Below are positions 1-8,874 of a stretch of DNA of 64,000 bases, piece after piece. The DNA is from Clostridium sp. BNL1100 (lineage in GTDB: Bacteria; Bacillota; Clostridia; Acetivibrionales; DSM-1351): contig NC_016791.1 in the NCBI RefSeq assembly GCF_000244875.1, forward strand, positions 1,547,501-1,611,500, read 5' to 3'. The notes under the pieces are model-generated. The model had not been told where the DNA came from and did no database searches. It saw only the letters and a list, made by a program, of their open reading frames with translations. The position numbers and the translations under genes are program-made. The number at the start of each line of letters is the position of its first letter. The first letter of the stretch is position 1.

Positions 1-2
1 AA

Positions 3-398
3 TGTTTCACTGACGAAATTTTTCTACTACTTGAAAAACAAACCGATTTTATCTATGACAGTGCATACGTAGGTGTAATGATTGACTGGGATAATGAGGA
101 TGGAGACTTTTCATATATCGTTGGTATGTTAATGAAAGATGGAGTATCTGTTCCAGAAGGCTACTACTATAAAGATATAGAAGAAACAGATGTTGCAATT
201 GGATGGATTAAAGGTACAAACACAGCTGATGTTTGCTCTTCTGCTCATTCTCTTACTGAGCAAGCCATTAAAGAAAATGGGTATAAGTGTGACAAAATGA
301 AATGGTGCATGGAGTTGTATAATTGTCCTCGATATACTACACCTGATGAAAATGGCGATATAACACTTGATTATTATATTCCCGTTAATGATAACTAA
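3..398 (+). CDS. GyrI-like effector-binding domain protein, 5' end outside window
   Basis: The reading frame is open from base 3 and the first in-window ATG (78) is internal, so the true start lies upstream. The visible 131 residues look like the C-terminal part of a GyrI/AraC-effector small-molecule-binding domain: a GVMIDWDN segment, a DFSYIVGMLM strand, a VPEGYYY turn and a C-terminal LDYYIPV strand. Such domains bind small ligands, often as the sensor half of AraC-type regulators; whether a DNA-binding half precedes it cannot be seen. A related domain is fused to an AraC HTH at 20782-21615 in this window. The assignment rests on motif resemblance only. Confidence 0.6.
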   Translation, partial: CFTDEIFLLLEKQTDFIYDSAYVGVMIDWDNEDGDFSYIVGMLMKDGVSVPEGYYYKDIEETDVAIGWIKGTNTADVCSSAHSLTEQAIKENGYKCDKMKWCMELYNCPRYTTPDENGDITLDYYIPVNDN

Positions 399-489
399 TT
401 AGTGTACATTGTTTTACAATATTTCTATGAAGTAGAATAACGGGTATTGCATATGAATAATATATGAAGAACTAATGCTCGTATTCTGC

Positions 490-572
490 TTGTATTTCAT
501 ATAAGCCTGATTTAACGATAAATATTCCATTTTATAGTGTTATATTATAAAACAGAAAGTACTACATATAAG
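490..572 (+). repeat. Diverged leader repeat, copy 1
   Basis: This non-coding stretch shares a core ATAAGCCTGAT(T/A)TA and a distal block AGTACTACATATA with 1780-1864, with alignable but diverged sequence between. Both copies end just before a gene. It may be a shared promoter or a cassette-boundary type different from the one after 18.8 kb. Confidence 0.4.
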
Positions 573-609
573 TTTGGTGTACAACAAAAATAAATGGGAG
601 TGGGATTTT

Positions 610-780
610 ATGAAGAATGCTAAACTGTCCAGAAATCTATGGATAATTTCTGGGTTTTGTTTTTTGATATCTACTTTTTTGTCATTAGAAAGCAGTAAAT
701 TTATTATGGTACCAATTCTAAATGGTATTACGTGTATTCTCTTTTTTATTAATGCTTATATTAGCCATAAGAAAATATAA
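610..780 (+). CDS. Small two-helix membrane protein, 56 aa
   Basis: I chose the ATG at 610 because GGGAG lies about 9 bases upstream; a GTG at 574 would add 12 residues but has no clear ribosome binding site. The peptide has two hydrophobic helices separated by a short ESSKF loop and a basic SHKKI tail, so it is predicted to sit in the cytoplasmic membrane as a hairpin. I recognise no family. It stands alone between the repeat-containing leader and a convergent membrane protein gene. Confidence 0.5.
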   Translation: MKNAKLSRNLWIISGFCFLISTFLSLESSKFIMVPILNGITCILFFINAYISHKKI

Positions 781-852
781 TAAGTGAGGCTGCATACTAT
801 TTTCCAGTATACAGTGCTTATTGTTCATTATCCTAATCTTTATGCAATATGC

Positions 853-1482
853 CTATTTTGAACTTTGTTCTTTGTGGAAATATCTATACCCTAAAATGCA
901 GATGGGGATAAAATATGCACACCATATTTCCAGCAAAATGGTTCCCGGAACATTACTTGTCCCTGCGGTGAAAACAGGAAACATAGGTACAAAAAGGCAA
1001 GACAAAAAGAATACACCATGTCCCCATAGCAATCCCCGAAGAACTTTATCGCCTTTACTTTTTGGCTCTATTGTAAACGCAATTAAAAATGTCGATAATC
1101 CCATGAATCCATAGCCAAGTAAGTCATAGTTGAAAAACAGACTGCCAATATGCCCATAGCTTATTATTGATAATGCTTCATCACTTAACAATGGATTCAT
1201 TCTTATGGTGGTACACTCTGCGTAATAAACCAAGAAAATAATTACAGCATACACAGCGGCGAATGCGATTCCGGTCAATCCAACAGCTTTCTTATCATTA
1301 TTTTTGCTTTTTGAGAATAATGAAACCATAAACGGTATAAAACCAACCGCTATAAAAATGCTGGAAAGACAGCTTAGAAATATCGTGTTGAAAAATAATC
1401 CAAAAACCATAGAAACAGCAAAAGATAAAACCGCCAGCCCTGTTATCACAGCTCCCGTTTTCCCCATTATAATATTATTCAT
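853..1482 (-). CDS. Multi-pass membrane protein, 209 aa
   Basis: The product has about six hydrophobic segments: near residues 10-30, 37-57, 66-86, 108-135, 150-172 and 182-200. A GGAGG lies just upstream of the ATG at 1482. No catalytic motif is visible; it resembles uncharacterised integral membrane proteins of Firmicutes. It is convergent with the small membrane protein gene and has no operon partner, so the function is unknown. Confidence 0.6.
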   Translation of the reverse strand: MNNIIMGKTGAVITGLAVLSFAVSMVFGLFFNTIFLSCLSSIFIAVGFIPFMVSLFSKSKNNDKKAVGLTGIAFAAVYAVIIFLVYYAECTTIRMNPLLSDEALSIISYGHIGSLFFNYDLLGYGFMGLSTFLIAFTIEPKSKGDKVLRGLLWGHGVFFLSCLFVPMFPVFTAGTSNVPGTILLEIWCAYFIPICILGYRYFHKEQSSK

Positions 1483-1867
1483 GCGGATGCCTCCGATAAT
1501 ATAAATACTGCTAACCTAAACCCAAGTCCTATGATACCACAGGCCCCACACCCTGTAAATCCACAACACCAAAAAATTTCCTAATTCTGACACCTGTTCC
1601 CCTCAAAGGTATCAACCCTCATAACATTGTAGATTCACATTGTGCTTGCAGAGTCCTTTAATATGCCGACATATCAGTTAGGAATATCGATTATTCTCGC
1701 ATATCCCAAAGATGTGATAAAAAATATATATCAATGGGCTGCAGATTTGCAAAAGTATGCAGTTTTTGCTTGCGTGTGTTGTTTCGTATAAGCCTGATAT
1801 AGCGATTGAACTTGTTTTACTTTTAACGTAATAGTAAAATAGGAAGGTAGTACATATATTTGTTTTA
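1483..1867. other. Intergenic region with second diverged leader repeat
   Basis: There is no convincing gene in this 385-bp gap. The part from about 1780 to 1864 aligns with 490-572 (shared ATAAGCCTGAT core and GTAGTACATATA end) and immediately precedes the hydrolase gene, so it probably carries its promoter. The remainder shows nothing I can name. Confidence 0.4.
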
Positions 1868-2866
1868 ATGGAATTAACTTCGTTTATAGTGTTTCCATCG
1901 AGGGGAGCTGTTCATATTAAAATTAAAAAGAAGTCTATAAAAATTTGGATTTTTATCTTAGGAATCCTTTTAGTATTAGTATGCATATGTGGATTCTTAC
2001 TAGCTTATATACCTGCAAAAATGTCTGAAAAGCACACAAATGAAATTGTTGAGTTATATTTTACAGATACAGGATACTCCCTTTCAGAATTTAATAAAAA
2101 TTGGGCATCAAAAATCAATAATTATGAACTGACTTCAGTTTTTGGACATACAATTCCGGTTACATATATTTGCGCAAATGAAAAATATGAAAACAAAACT
2201 ATCATCCTTGTCCACTGGCACGAATCAAATCATGAAGCAATGTATCCCATTGCAGAAGTATTTTTAGAAAAAGGTTGGAATGTTGTGCTGTATGACCAGC
2301 GGGCACATGGTCAGAATACTGCTAAAACAGTAACTTTTGGCTTATATGAAAGTCAGGACTTACAAGAAGTGGTTGATTTTACATACCAAAAATCAAAAGG
2401 AGCAACAATGGGTGCTTTAGGGCAATCTATGGGAGCAGCAACGATTGCCTTTTATTCAGGAACAGAACATGCAAGCAAGTATTTAGATTTTGCAGTAATT
2501 GATAGTGCGTTTAGTGGAATGTATGAAGAAATATATTGGGAGATTTCACAATCGCAAGTTCCTCTTCCCGCTACTGCGTTGACCAATCTCGGTAGCAGTT
2601 TCTGTAAATTAATATATGGTTACAGATATTCTGATATAAGCATTACGGAGCAAATGTGCTTAAACAATATACCAACTCTTATTATGCACAGTAAGCAGGA
2701 CAACAAATGCCCTTATTATATGGGAGAAGAACTGTATAATGGTCTTTCACATTCTGATAAACAGTTAATTACATTCGAAAATTCTGAACATTTACTTTCA
2801 TTTTGGGATGAAAAAGAACGATATATGCAGTCTGTATTTTTATTTATTGATAAGTTTGTTAAGTAA
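1868..2866 (+). CDS. Membrane-anchored alpha/beta hydrolase
   Basis: This is a serine hydrolase of the alpha/beta fold attached by one N-terminal membrane helix (residues about 25-48), with the catalytic domain probably outside the cell. The nucleophile elbow GQSMG places Ser187; Asp278 in HSKQDN and His308 in NSEHLL complete the triad, and HWHES near 117 would form the oxyanion region. The layout resembles the YqkD/BAAT-like hydrolases of Firmicutes; the substrate is unknown. The start is uncertain: the ATG at 1868 lacks a strong Shine-Dalgarno sequence, while AGGGGAG lies inside the first codons near 1901, so translation may begin a few codons later at a non-ATG codon. Confidence 0.75.
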   Translation: MELTSFIVFPSRGAVHIKIKKKSIKIWIFILGILLVLVCICGFLLAYIPAKMSEKHTNEIVELYFTDTGYSLSEFNKNWASKINNYELTSVFGHTIPVTYICANEKYENKTIILVHWHESNHEAMYPIAEVFLEKGWNVVLYDQRAHGQNTAKTVTFGLYESQDLQEVVDFTYQKSKGATMGALGQSMGAATIAFYSGTEHASKYLDFAVIDSAFSGMYEEIYWEISQSQVPLPATALTNLGSSFCKLIYGYRYSDISITEQMCLNNIPTLIMHSKQDNKCPYYMGEELYNGLSHSDKQLITFENSEHLLSFWDEKERYMQSVFLFIDKFVK

Positions 2867-2900
2867 TAAATGAGCATATGCGAGGTTGAATCTAAAGATA

Positions 2901-3794
2901 TTAGTAAGGCCTCATGATACTATATCGTTCACGGTAATTCGCAGGTGTCATATTAACATATTTCTTAAATATCTTATAAAAATAAGTTATATCAACAAAA
3001 CCACACATAAGGCTTATATCAGAAATTTTTATATTAGTTGTAATCAATAATTTTTTTGCGTGATTAATCCGGCTTTGAGCAATATAGTCAAATGGTGATA
3101 TACCAAATATGCTTTTGAAAATTTTGCTATAAAAACTTTTACTCATGTGGCACATTTCAGCAAGACCGGATAATGTAAAATCTTTATGGAGATTATGGTC
3201 TATGTAAGCTTTGGAGGATTTTATCGAATCATAATTATTTTTAAAAGAACGGGTATTAACGTTTTTATTAGTAATCCCCGGAGTGAAAATCAATAGATTA
3301 AATATTGTCATAAGATATGATTTCAAGATTAACTGGCAACTTTGATGGTATTTGGTAAATTCGCTAAATACCTTGTAAAATAAAGCTTCCAATTCGACAT
3401 TAAAAGTGTTTATCTTATTTGGGACATCCTTGAAAATACCTACATCACTAAGCATTTCTTTTTCATTTGGCACCCAGTAGGGTGTAAGTGTAGAATAAAG
3501 CTTTTTCCGGGAGTTATCATATATCGCATCAAACGCAACAACAATAAAATAGTAACCGGAATATCCCTCAACTACTGTACCGGGTACTCTTAAAAATACA
3601 TCACCTTTTACTACGGAAGCAACTTCTCCGTTAGTTATTATTGTTCCGCTTCCTCCTGTTATGAGTTCAAGCTCATAGAATCTGACAGTTCTTTTTGGAA
3701 AATGTGTCCCAATAGGATATGGAACATTGTTTTCATTTATGGTAAATGCTTCTATAATGTACGGATTTAAAATTGATTGGTGCTCACTGTTCAT
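2901..3794 (-). CDS. AraC-family transcriptional regulator
   Basis: The C-terminal roughly 100 residues form the double helix-turn-helix of AraC/XylS regulators (DFTLSGLAEMCHMSKSFYSKIFK, then IKISDISLMCGFVDITYFYKIFKKY, ending in TPANYRERY). The N-terminal 190 residues would be a cupin-like ligand domain. The gene is divergent from the mannanase at 3975 with about 180 bp between starts, which makes it the likely regulator of that enzyme, perhaps in response to a mannan-derived sugar. That link is inference from position. Confidence 0.8.
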   Translation of the reverse strand: MNSEHQSILNPYIIEAFTINENNVPYPIGTHFPKRTVRFYELELITGGSGTIITNGEVASVVKGDVFLRVPGTVVEGYSGYYFIVVAFDAIYDNSRKKLYSTLTPYWVPNEKEMLSDVGIFKDVPNKINTFNVELEALFYKVFSEFTKYHQSCQLILKSYLMTIFNLLIFTPGITNKNVNTRSFKNNYDSIKSSKAYIDHNLHKDFTLSGLAEMCHMSKSFYSKIFKSIFGISPFDYIAQSRINHAKKLLITTNIKISDISLMCGFVDITYFYKIFKKYVNMTPANYRERYSIMRPY

Positions 3795-3974
3795 ATCGAT
3801 TTAACTTCCTTATTATTTCAACATTATATCCCATTATATCACATAAAGTTTTATAAAATAAACCAAGAGTAATTGAACAATATTGTACAATAAGTGCTAA
3901 GTTACAATTGTTCTCAAAGAAATTAGAAAATATAATTAAGTTGAAAATAAGCTAAATTTTTACAGGAGGTAAGT

Positions 3975-5093
3975 ATGATTAAAAAGGTTTTAATTTCATT
4001 TCTAGTATTTAGTATGGTTATTTCATGTTGTATTGCTACCCGGGCATATGCTGCAGATTTAAAAATAGGTGCATGGGTGGGGACACAGCCTACAGAAGCT
4101 GAAATAGTAAAGTACCAAGAGGTTCAGCAGAGGAAAATTGACATTGTGCACCAATTTGTTAACTGGTCCACTAATTTTGACTGGATTAGGCCATATGCTG
4201 ACGCTGTTTATAAAAATGGTTCAATATTAATGGTTACCTGGGAGCCATGGGAATATAATACTGTTGATATTAAAAACGGTAAAGCAGATGCCTATTTAAC
4301 AAAAATGGCTCAGGATATAAAATCCTACGGTAAGGAAATATGGTTAAGGCCACTTCATGAAGCTAATGGAAATTGGTATCCATGGGCCATAGGATATGCT
4401 GGCAAGATAAATACAAACGAAACATATATAGCTGCATTCAGACATGTTGTTGATGTTTTTCGCAATAACGGTGTTTCAAATGTCAAATGGGTGTATAATG
4501 TTAACTGCTCCAATGTAGGTGATGGCACAAGTTACCTTGATTACTATCCCGGAGATAACTACGTAGATTACACTTCAGTTGACGGATATAATTGGGGAAC
4601 AACTCAATCATGGGGAAGTGTATGGCAGACATTTGATCAGATTTTTTCTCAATCATATAATGCATTGAAAACAATAAACAAACCTATAATCATTGCAGAA
4701 TGGGCATCAACTGAAGTTGGCGGAGATAAAGCAAAATGGATTACAGAATCATTTGATACCATAAAAACATCATATACAAAAATCTATGCTGCTGTATGGT
4801 TTAGCGAAAATAAAGAAACTGACTGGAGAATAAATTCAAGCAATGCGTCTCTTGAGTCTTACAGAAAGGCAATAAGTCCTGTATCCGTAAAGTATGGAGA
4901 TTTAAATAAGGATGGAGAAATTGACTCAATAGATTTCTCCATATTAAAAGGATACGTGTTAGGTAACAACAGGGATATAGATACGATTGCAGCAGACGTG
5001 AACCTTGACGGTTTTGTAGATTCACTAGACTTTTCTATTTTAAAGAAATATCTTTTAAGTATAATTACAGTTCTGCCTGATACAAATAAATAG
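3975..5093 (+). CDS. Cellulosomal GH26 endo-beta-mannanase with type I dockerin
   Basis: An exported enzyme expected to cut beta-1,4-mannan and to dock on a cellulosome scaffoldin. It has a signal peptide to about residue 27 (AYA-A), a GH26 catalytic domain with the acid/base Glu129 in LRPLHEANG and the nucleophile Glu242 in IIIAEWAST, and a C-terminal dockerin (about 307-363) made of two calcium-binding repeats, GDLNKDGEIDS and ADVNLDGFVDS. The two near-identical repeats with a DSxDFSILK core are typical of C. cellulolyticum-type dockerins. An AGGAGGT ribosome binding site lies 8 bases before the ATG. Regulation by the divergent AraC protein is likely but unproven. Confidence 0.9.
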   Translation: MIKKVLISFLVFSMVISCCIATRAYAADLKIGAWVGTQPTEAEIVKYQEVQQRKIDIVHQFVNWSTNFDWIRPYADAVYKNGSILMVTWEPWEYNTVDIKNGKADAYLTKMAQDIKSYGKEIWLRPLHEANGNWYPWAIGYAGKINTNETYIAAFRHVVDVFRNNGVSNVKWVYNVNCSNVGDGTSYLDYYPGDNYVDYTSVDGYNWGTTQSWGSVWQTFDQIFSQSYNALKTINKPIIIAEWASTEVGGDKAKWITESFDTIKTSYTKIYAAVWFSENKETDWRINSSNASLESYRKAISPVSVKYGDLNKDGEIDSIDFSILKGYVLGNNRDIDTIAADVNLDGFVDSLDFSILKKYLLSIITVLPDTNK

Positions 5094-5254
5094 TTTTCAT
5101 TTAAAATTATTGCTTTGCTTTATGTTAACTTCGATTCTTAAAATTACTCGATCAGGTGTATTTTCTATTGTTAATAGTTTACATAAAGCAGTAAATACTG
5201 TAACAAGGAAATTTGGCGAGGGGAATTCTTAAGTTTATATTATTTCTTTATAAA

Positions 5255-5291
5255 AACAAACTGGCTGAATTAGGACATTAGCCAGTTTGTT
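5255..5291 (+). terminator. Rho-independent terminator after mannanase
   Basis: A perfect 12-bp stem (AACAAACTGGCT paired with AGCCAGTTTGTT) with a 13-base loop is followed by ATTTTT. It lies about 160 bp after the mannanase stop. Confidence 0.8.
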
Positions 5292-5387
5292 ATTTTTCAT
5301 ATTAAAAGAAGACGGTTTTTATACTGAATACCTGCAGTAGGGCATTTTTTGAAACTAAGTTCTGGTTTTATGCTGACTGAAATACTA

Positions 5388-5714
5388 TTATCCGCCGCTT
5401 GTGGAACCATTGGAAGCAGAACTCGCTGATGCTGTGCTACTGGCCCCAGCACTGCTCGATACGGAGTTGTTCAGTTCAGAACCTAGACTGTATGTGGTCG
5501 TTATTGATATTGTAGTTGTTACCTGTGGTGTAGCAGCTAGATTAAAGCTGGGTGTAGTAGCTAGATTAAGGCTGGGTGTTGCAGTAATATTATTGGTAAA
5601 ATTCTTCATCAAATTGCTGTTAAATGAATTCATTGCAGACATCATATTATTGATGTATTCAAAAACTGGACGCATTCCCATCAAGGCTATCTTGAAATTG
5701 GTTCCGCTTCCCAT
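5388..5714 (-). CDS. Low-complexity Thr/Ser/Ala-rich protein, 108 aa
   Basis: The start at 5714 is preceded by AGGAGG on the minus strand; the longer reading frame to 5738 is unlikely. The first 50 residues are ordinary sequence with a possible short amphipathic helix; the rest is dominated by Thr, Ser, Ala and Asn. Two imperfect tandem repeats of about 11 residues (ATPSLNLATTP and SFNLAATPQ) precede a Ser/Ala-rich tail ending in Gly-Gly. There is no signal peptide. I recognise no family; the tail suggests a spore- or surface-associated structural protein, but this is a guess. Confidence 0.5.
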   Translation of the reverse strand: MGSGTNFKIALMGMRPVFEYINNMMSAMNSFNSNLMKNFTNNITATPSLNLATTPSFNLAATPQVTTTISITTTYSLGSELNNSVSSSAGASSTASASSASNGSTSGG

Positions 5715-6051
5715 ATTTATTCCTCCTTGCATAATCATGAAACTGTGTGTTCAATTTAGCATAGATATTGCATGCTAGACACAGTGATTGTTATATAACA
5801 TAATGCTTATTATAAAATATTCCCGATCGGTATGATTTGTTACATGTTCTCAGTAGAAATTTTGACATAATAAGTTTATGGTTTCGCTTTAGTAGCTATC
5901 AGGTCAATGAGATCAAACATAGGAGGAGAATTGAAGCTTCTTTCTTGAACTTGATATAGAAGCAGATTAAAATGATTTCTTTCAGAGGGCTTATATGCCA
6001 TGTGGAACTGAACTAATAAAAACGGCAAACGCTTAGTAATGACTGCAAGCA
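5715..6051. other. Intergenic region without a recognised feature
   Basis: This 337-bp AT-rich stretch lies between the start of the low-complexity gene and the end of the ABC operon. I see no gene, RNA or strong hairpin in it; its right part presumably holds the promoter of the low-complexity gene. Confidence 0.4.
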
Positions 6052-6822
6052 TTAAGCAGCTTTACGTCTATAGACTCTCATTGCAAATATATATGCAACA
6101 ATAAGAATACCAAGACACCATGCAAGTGCAATCCAAATGTCGCTGCCGACAGGCTGTTGAGTGAGCAGAGAACGTATCGCATCTACGATGGAAGTTACCG
6201 GCTGGTTTTCTGCAAAAACACGGACAGGCCCCGGCATAGAATCGGTTGGTACAAAGGCCGAGCTTATGAATGGAAGAAAGATAAGAGGGTAGGAAAAGGC
6301 ACCTGCACCGTCCACGGATTTTGCGGACAGTCCTGCAATCGCCGCAATCCATGTCAAGGCCAGCGTAAACATCGCCAGGATACCTGCCACGGCAAGCCAT
6401 GACAATATTCCTGCAGACGAGCGAAAGCCCATAATCAGCGCTGCAATTATGATTACAACAACTGAAATCGCATTTGATACCAATGAGGTCAGCACATGTC
6501 CCCACAGCGCAGATGAACCTGCGATTGGCATAGAGTGGAATCTCTCAAAGATGCCACTTTTCATATCCATAAACAGGCGGTAAGCCGTGTAGGATATGCC
6601 GCTTGCAATGGCAATCAGCAGGATGCCCGGCAGCAAGTAATTCACATAGTTGTTTGTTTCGGCTTGAATCGCTCCGCCCAACACATAAACGAATAGCAGC
6701 ATCATTGCAATCGGAGTGATAGTCACCGTGATAATGGTATCCATACTGCGGAAAATATGGCGCATGGAACGTCCTAACATTACGCACATATCACTAAAAA
6801 AGTGTTTATTAATTGTTTCCAT
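6052..6822 (-). CDS. ABC-2 type transporter permease (DrrB-like)
   Basis: A 256-residue inner-membrane permease with six hydrophobic segments and the ABC-2 domain typical of drug or peptide efflux (daunorubicin-type DrrB family): a first helix near 30-50, a paired block near 60-80, and the conserved segment around LIFLPFISSAFVPTDSMP near 180. Its start overlaps the end of the ATPase gene by 14 bases, which indicates translational coupling. It would form the channel through which the ATPase partner drives export. The substrate cannot be told. Confidence 0.85.
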   Translation of the reverse strand: METINKHFFSDMCVMLGRSMRHIFRSMDTIITVTITPIAMMLLFVYVLGGAIQAETNNYVNYLLPGILLIAIASGISYTAYRLFMDMKSGIFERFHSMPIAGSSALWGHVLTSLVSNAISVVVIIIAALIMGFRSSAGILSWLAVAGILAMFTLALTWIAAIAGLSAKSVDGAGAFSYPLIFLPFISSAFVPTDSMPGPVRVFAENQPVTSIVDAIRSLLTQQPVGSDIWIALAWCLGILIVAYIFAMRVYRRKAA

Positions 6823-7582
6823 TTTCTTTTCCTCCTTTTTTACCGATGATTGCGAGGAATATCTCCTCCAATGTCAGTTGTTTTTCCACATACTCCACCT
6901 TTGCGGGCGGGAATAGTTTTTTCAGCTCAGCAAGTGTACCGTTTGCGATAATTTTTCCTTCATGAAGAATGGCAATTCTGTCTGCGAGCTGTTCGGCTTC
7001 ATCTAAGTACTGTGTAGTTAAAAAAACAGTAGTGCCACCATTAGAAAGTTCTTTTACAACTTTCCAAACCTCTATGCGTGCCTCGGGGTCAAGCCCGGTT
7101 GTCGGCTCGTCGAGAAAGATAATCTGCGGATTTCCTATAAGGCTCATAGCGATATCTAGCTTCCTGCGCATACCTCCCGAATAAGTAGACACCCTGCGGT
7201 CGGCGGCTTCAGTCAGTCCGAAGCGCTTCAGCAAATTGTCGGCAACAAGGCGTGGATCTTTCTGGTGACGTAGCTTGGCTATCAATATAAGATTTTCACG
7301 TCCTGTCAAAATCTCGTCCACGGCGGCAAATTGCCCGGTCAGGCTGATGGACTGACGCACATTGTCGGGCTTTGATGCAACGTCAAAGCCATTGACGACG
7401 GCTGTCCCGCCATCTTGTTTCAGCAGTGTTGAGAGTATTTTGACAATTGTTGTTTTGCCTGCACCGTTGGAGCCCAACAGGGCGAAAATACTGCCTTTTT
7501 CTACCTGAAAATCTACACTCTTTAGAACTTGAAGTTTCTTGTAGGACTTTTGCAGTCCTTTTACTTGAATTGCTTTTTCCAT
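6809..7582 (-). CDS. ABC transporter ATP-binding protein (DrrA-like)
   Basis: A 257-residue nucleotide-binding domain with Walker A GSNGAGKT (37-44), the signature YSGGM (134-138), Walker B IIFLDEP (154-160) and a switch histidine replaced by a TTQYLDEAE segment, as usual in the DrrA family of drug exporters. It is the fourth gene of a PadR-headed operon and overlaps the permease gene. The family uses ATP hydrolysis to drive efflux of hydrophobic compounds; resistance to an antibiotic or antimicrobial lipid is the probable role. Confidence 0.88.
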   Translation of the reverse strand: MEKAIQVKGLQKSYKKLQVLKSVDFQVEKGSIFALLGSNGAGKTTIVKILSTLLKQDGGTAVVNGFDVASKPDNVRQSISLTGQFAAVDEILTGRENLILIAKLRHQKDPRLVADNLLKRFGLTEAADRRVSTYSGGMRRKLDIAMSLIGNPQIIFLDEPTTGLDPEARIEVWKVVKELSNGGTTVFLTTQYLDEAEQLADRIAILHEGKIIANGTLAELKKLFPPAKVEYVEKQLTLEEIFLAIIGKKGGKENGNN

Positions 7583-7598
7583 TCAGATATCCCCCCTT

Positions 7599-7949
7599 TT
7601 ACTTTGTTTTATCCGTATCCTTTTTTATGGCCTTGTAAACTTCCTGGTCAACAGATTCCTGATAAATGTCAGCATAAGTTTTTGAATCTTTGATTAGATC
7701 GTCGCAGAATGCCGCTACGTTGCTACCCGTCACTTCGAGCACGCCTTTCCCCAGGGACGCACCCTCTTCAAAAAGATCGATAATCCCCGATAGCAACCCT
7801 GTCCCTTCAGTTAGCTCAACAGGACCGACCTTAAATAGATATTTTTGAATCTCTTTATAAACAATCTGATAATCTTGCGGGAGTGATTTGACACGTGCCA
7901 CGTGTGCTCTCCACTCTTTTTTACCTTCGATGATATCTTGTATTCTCAT
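7599..7949 (-). CDS. DUF1048 family protein (second copy)
   Basis: This 116-residue protein has the features of DUF1048: a short N-terminal IQDIIEGKKEWRAH segment, a central LPQDYQIVYKEIQKYLF helix and a C-terminal helix with a VTGSNVAAFCDDLI motif. Its paralogue lies immediately upstream (7959-8306), with the same LPxDYQ and VxGxDIxxFC elements. DUF1048 proteins are commonly encoded between PadR regulators and ABC exporters; their biochemical role is unknown. The gene is followed after 16 bp by the ATPase gene. Confidence 0.8.
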   Translation of the reverse strand: MRIQDIIEGKKEWRAHVARVKSLPQDYQIVYKEIQKYLFKVGPVELTEGTGLLSGIIDLFEEGASLGKGVLEVTGSNVAAFCDDLIKDSKTYADIYQESVDQEVYKAIKKDTDKTK

Positions 7950-7958
7950 TTTATCCTC

Positions 7959-8306
7959 CTATTTACCTAATTTTTTAGTAATATTGTTATTAAGTTGCTG
8001 GCGCCACTTGTCACGAAAAGACTTTGCTCCTTCTTCGCCGGCCAGTGCGGAGCAGAAGCCTTTGATATCGTCGCCCAAAACCTCTTCCACATTCTGACCG
8101 TCCGCTGCCGTTTCTTCCAGTAGGCCAAGTACACCATCAAGAATTGGCATAAGGTTGCGACCGGTAAAGTCTGAGTGGGGCCAGAGGTTTATCTTGATTT
8201 TTTCCCATGCCTCTTGATAATCAGCCGGTAGCTTTTTGGCTCGCACTTCAAAGATTTTCAATTCTTTAGTCATGTCACTTCCTGTAATCATTTCCCAGAA
8301 ATTCAT
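7959..8306 (-). CDS. DUF1048 family protein (first copy)
   Basis: A 115-residue DUF1048 protein beginning MNFWEMITGSDMTKEL, with the family pattern LPADYQEAWEKI and VLGDDIKGFCSAL. Its ATG overlaps the stop codon of padR by one base (TAATG), so the two are translationally coupled. It is a paralogue of the next gene. The two copies may work as a pair in signalling to, or tuning, the downstream exporter; there is no direct evidence. Confidence 0.8.
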   Translation of the reverse strand: MNFWEMITGSDMTKELKIFEVRAKKLPADYQEAWEKIKINLWPHSDFTGRNLMPILDGVLGLLEETAADGQNVEEVLGDDIKGFCSALAGEEGAKSFRDKWRQQLNNNITKKLGK

Positions 8307-8632
8307 TATATTTTCTCCTTTAATTCGTTAATTTTAGACGAAACAAATACCCATTTTTCCCAAAATCGGTTCAGTTCTTCTCGTCCTGAGTCATTTAACG
8401 TGTAGAATTTGCGCGGTGGCCCCATGTCGGAGGGCTTTTTTTCTATGTTCACGAGTTTATTCTTCTCAAGCCGCACCAAAATGGTGTAGACAGTTCCTTC
8501 CACAACATCGGAGAAGCCGAGAGCATTAAGCCGTCGCGTGATTTCGTAGCCATATGTTTCGCCACGACTTATAATTTCAAGTACACAGCCCTCAAGCACG
8601 CCTTTGAGCATTTCCGTTAGATTATCCAGCAC
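8306..8632 (-). CDS. PadR-family transcriptional regulator
   Basis: A 108-residue PadR-type winged helix protein: ISRGETYGYEITRRLNALGF is the typical second helix and turn, followed by VVEGTVYTILVRLEKNKLV (recognition helix) and the wing PPRKFYTLNDSGREEL. I place the start at the GTG at 8632, five bases after AGGAGG; a GTG at 8638 lies too close to the ribosome binding site. It heads the operon padR-DUF1048-DUF1048-ATPase-permease and probably represses it until an effector drug binds, the usual logic for PadR proteins next to efflux pumps. Confidence 0.85.
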   Translation of the reverse strand: MLDNLTEMLKGVLEGCVLEIISRGETYGYEITRRLNALGFSDVVEGTVYTILVRLEKNKLVNIEKKPSDMGPPRKFYTLNDSGREELNRFWEKWVFVSSKINELKEKI

Positions 8633-8659
8633 AATCACCTCCTATTACTATTCTGTATG

Positions 8660-8706
8660 ACTGATATTCAGTATTACTTACTACTGGTATATAGTATCAC
8701 GTAGTA
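8660..8706 (-). promoter_or_regulatory. Candidate PadR operator region
   Basis: Two inverted repeats lie just upstream of padR: a perfect ACTGA-N3-TCAGT at 8660-8672 and TACTAC-N16-GTAGTA at 8679-8706. Their location in the expected promoter region makes them candidate autoregulatory sites. Neither has been matched to a known PadR box. Confidence 0.45.
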
Positions 8707-8874
8707 GTATAGCTGTCAAGACAAAAAAATAAACCTTTAAAAGTAAAACTATGGTCGAGTTTCCGGCTAGTACGCCAATACTCAATCAGCGTGGTATATA
8801 TTTTTTTACAATCCGGGTGTTAGAAGCCCCAAAAAATTTACTTATATTTGAGTAAACTTTTTGGGAGTGATCTA

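Noticed and set aside
5401-5778. Plus-strand 125-codon frame opposite the low-complexity gene
   Set aside because: The minus-strand gene has a clear AGGAGG and natural start; the plus frame only mirrors its low complexity.
6068-6505. Alternative minus-strand frame within the ABC permease
   Set aside because: The permease frame has membrane helices and family motifs; the other frame is Cys/Arg-rich noise.
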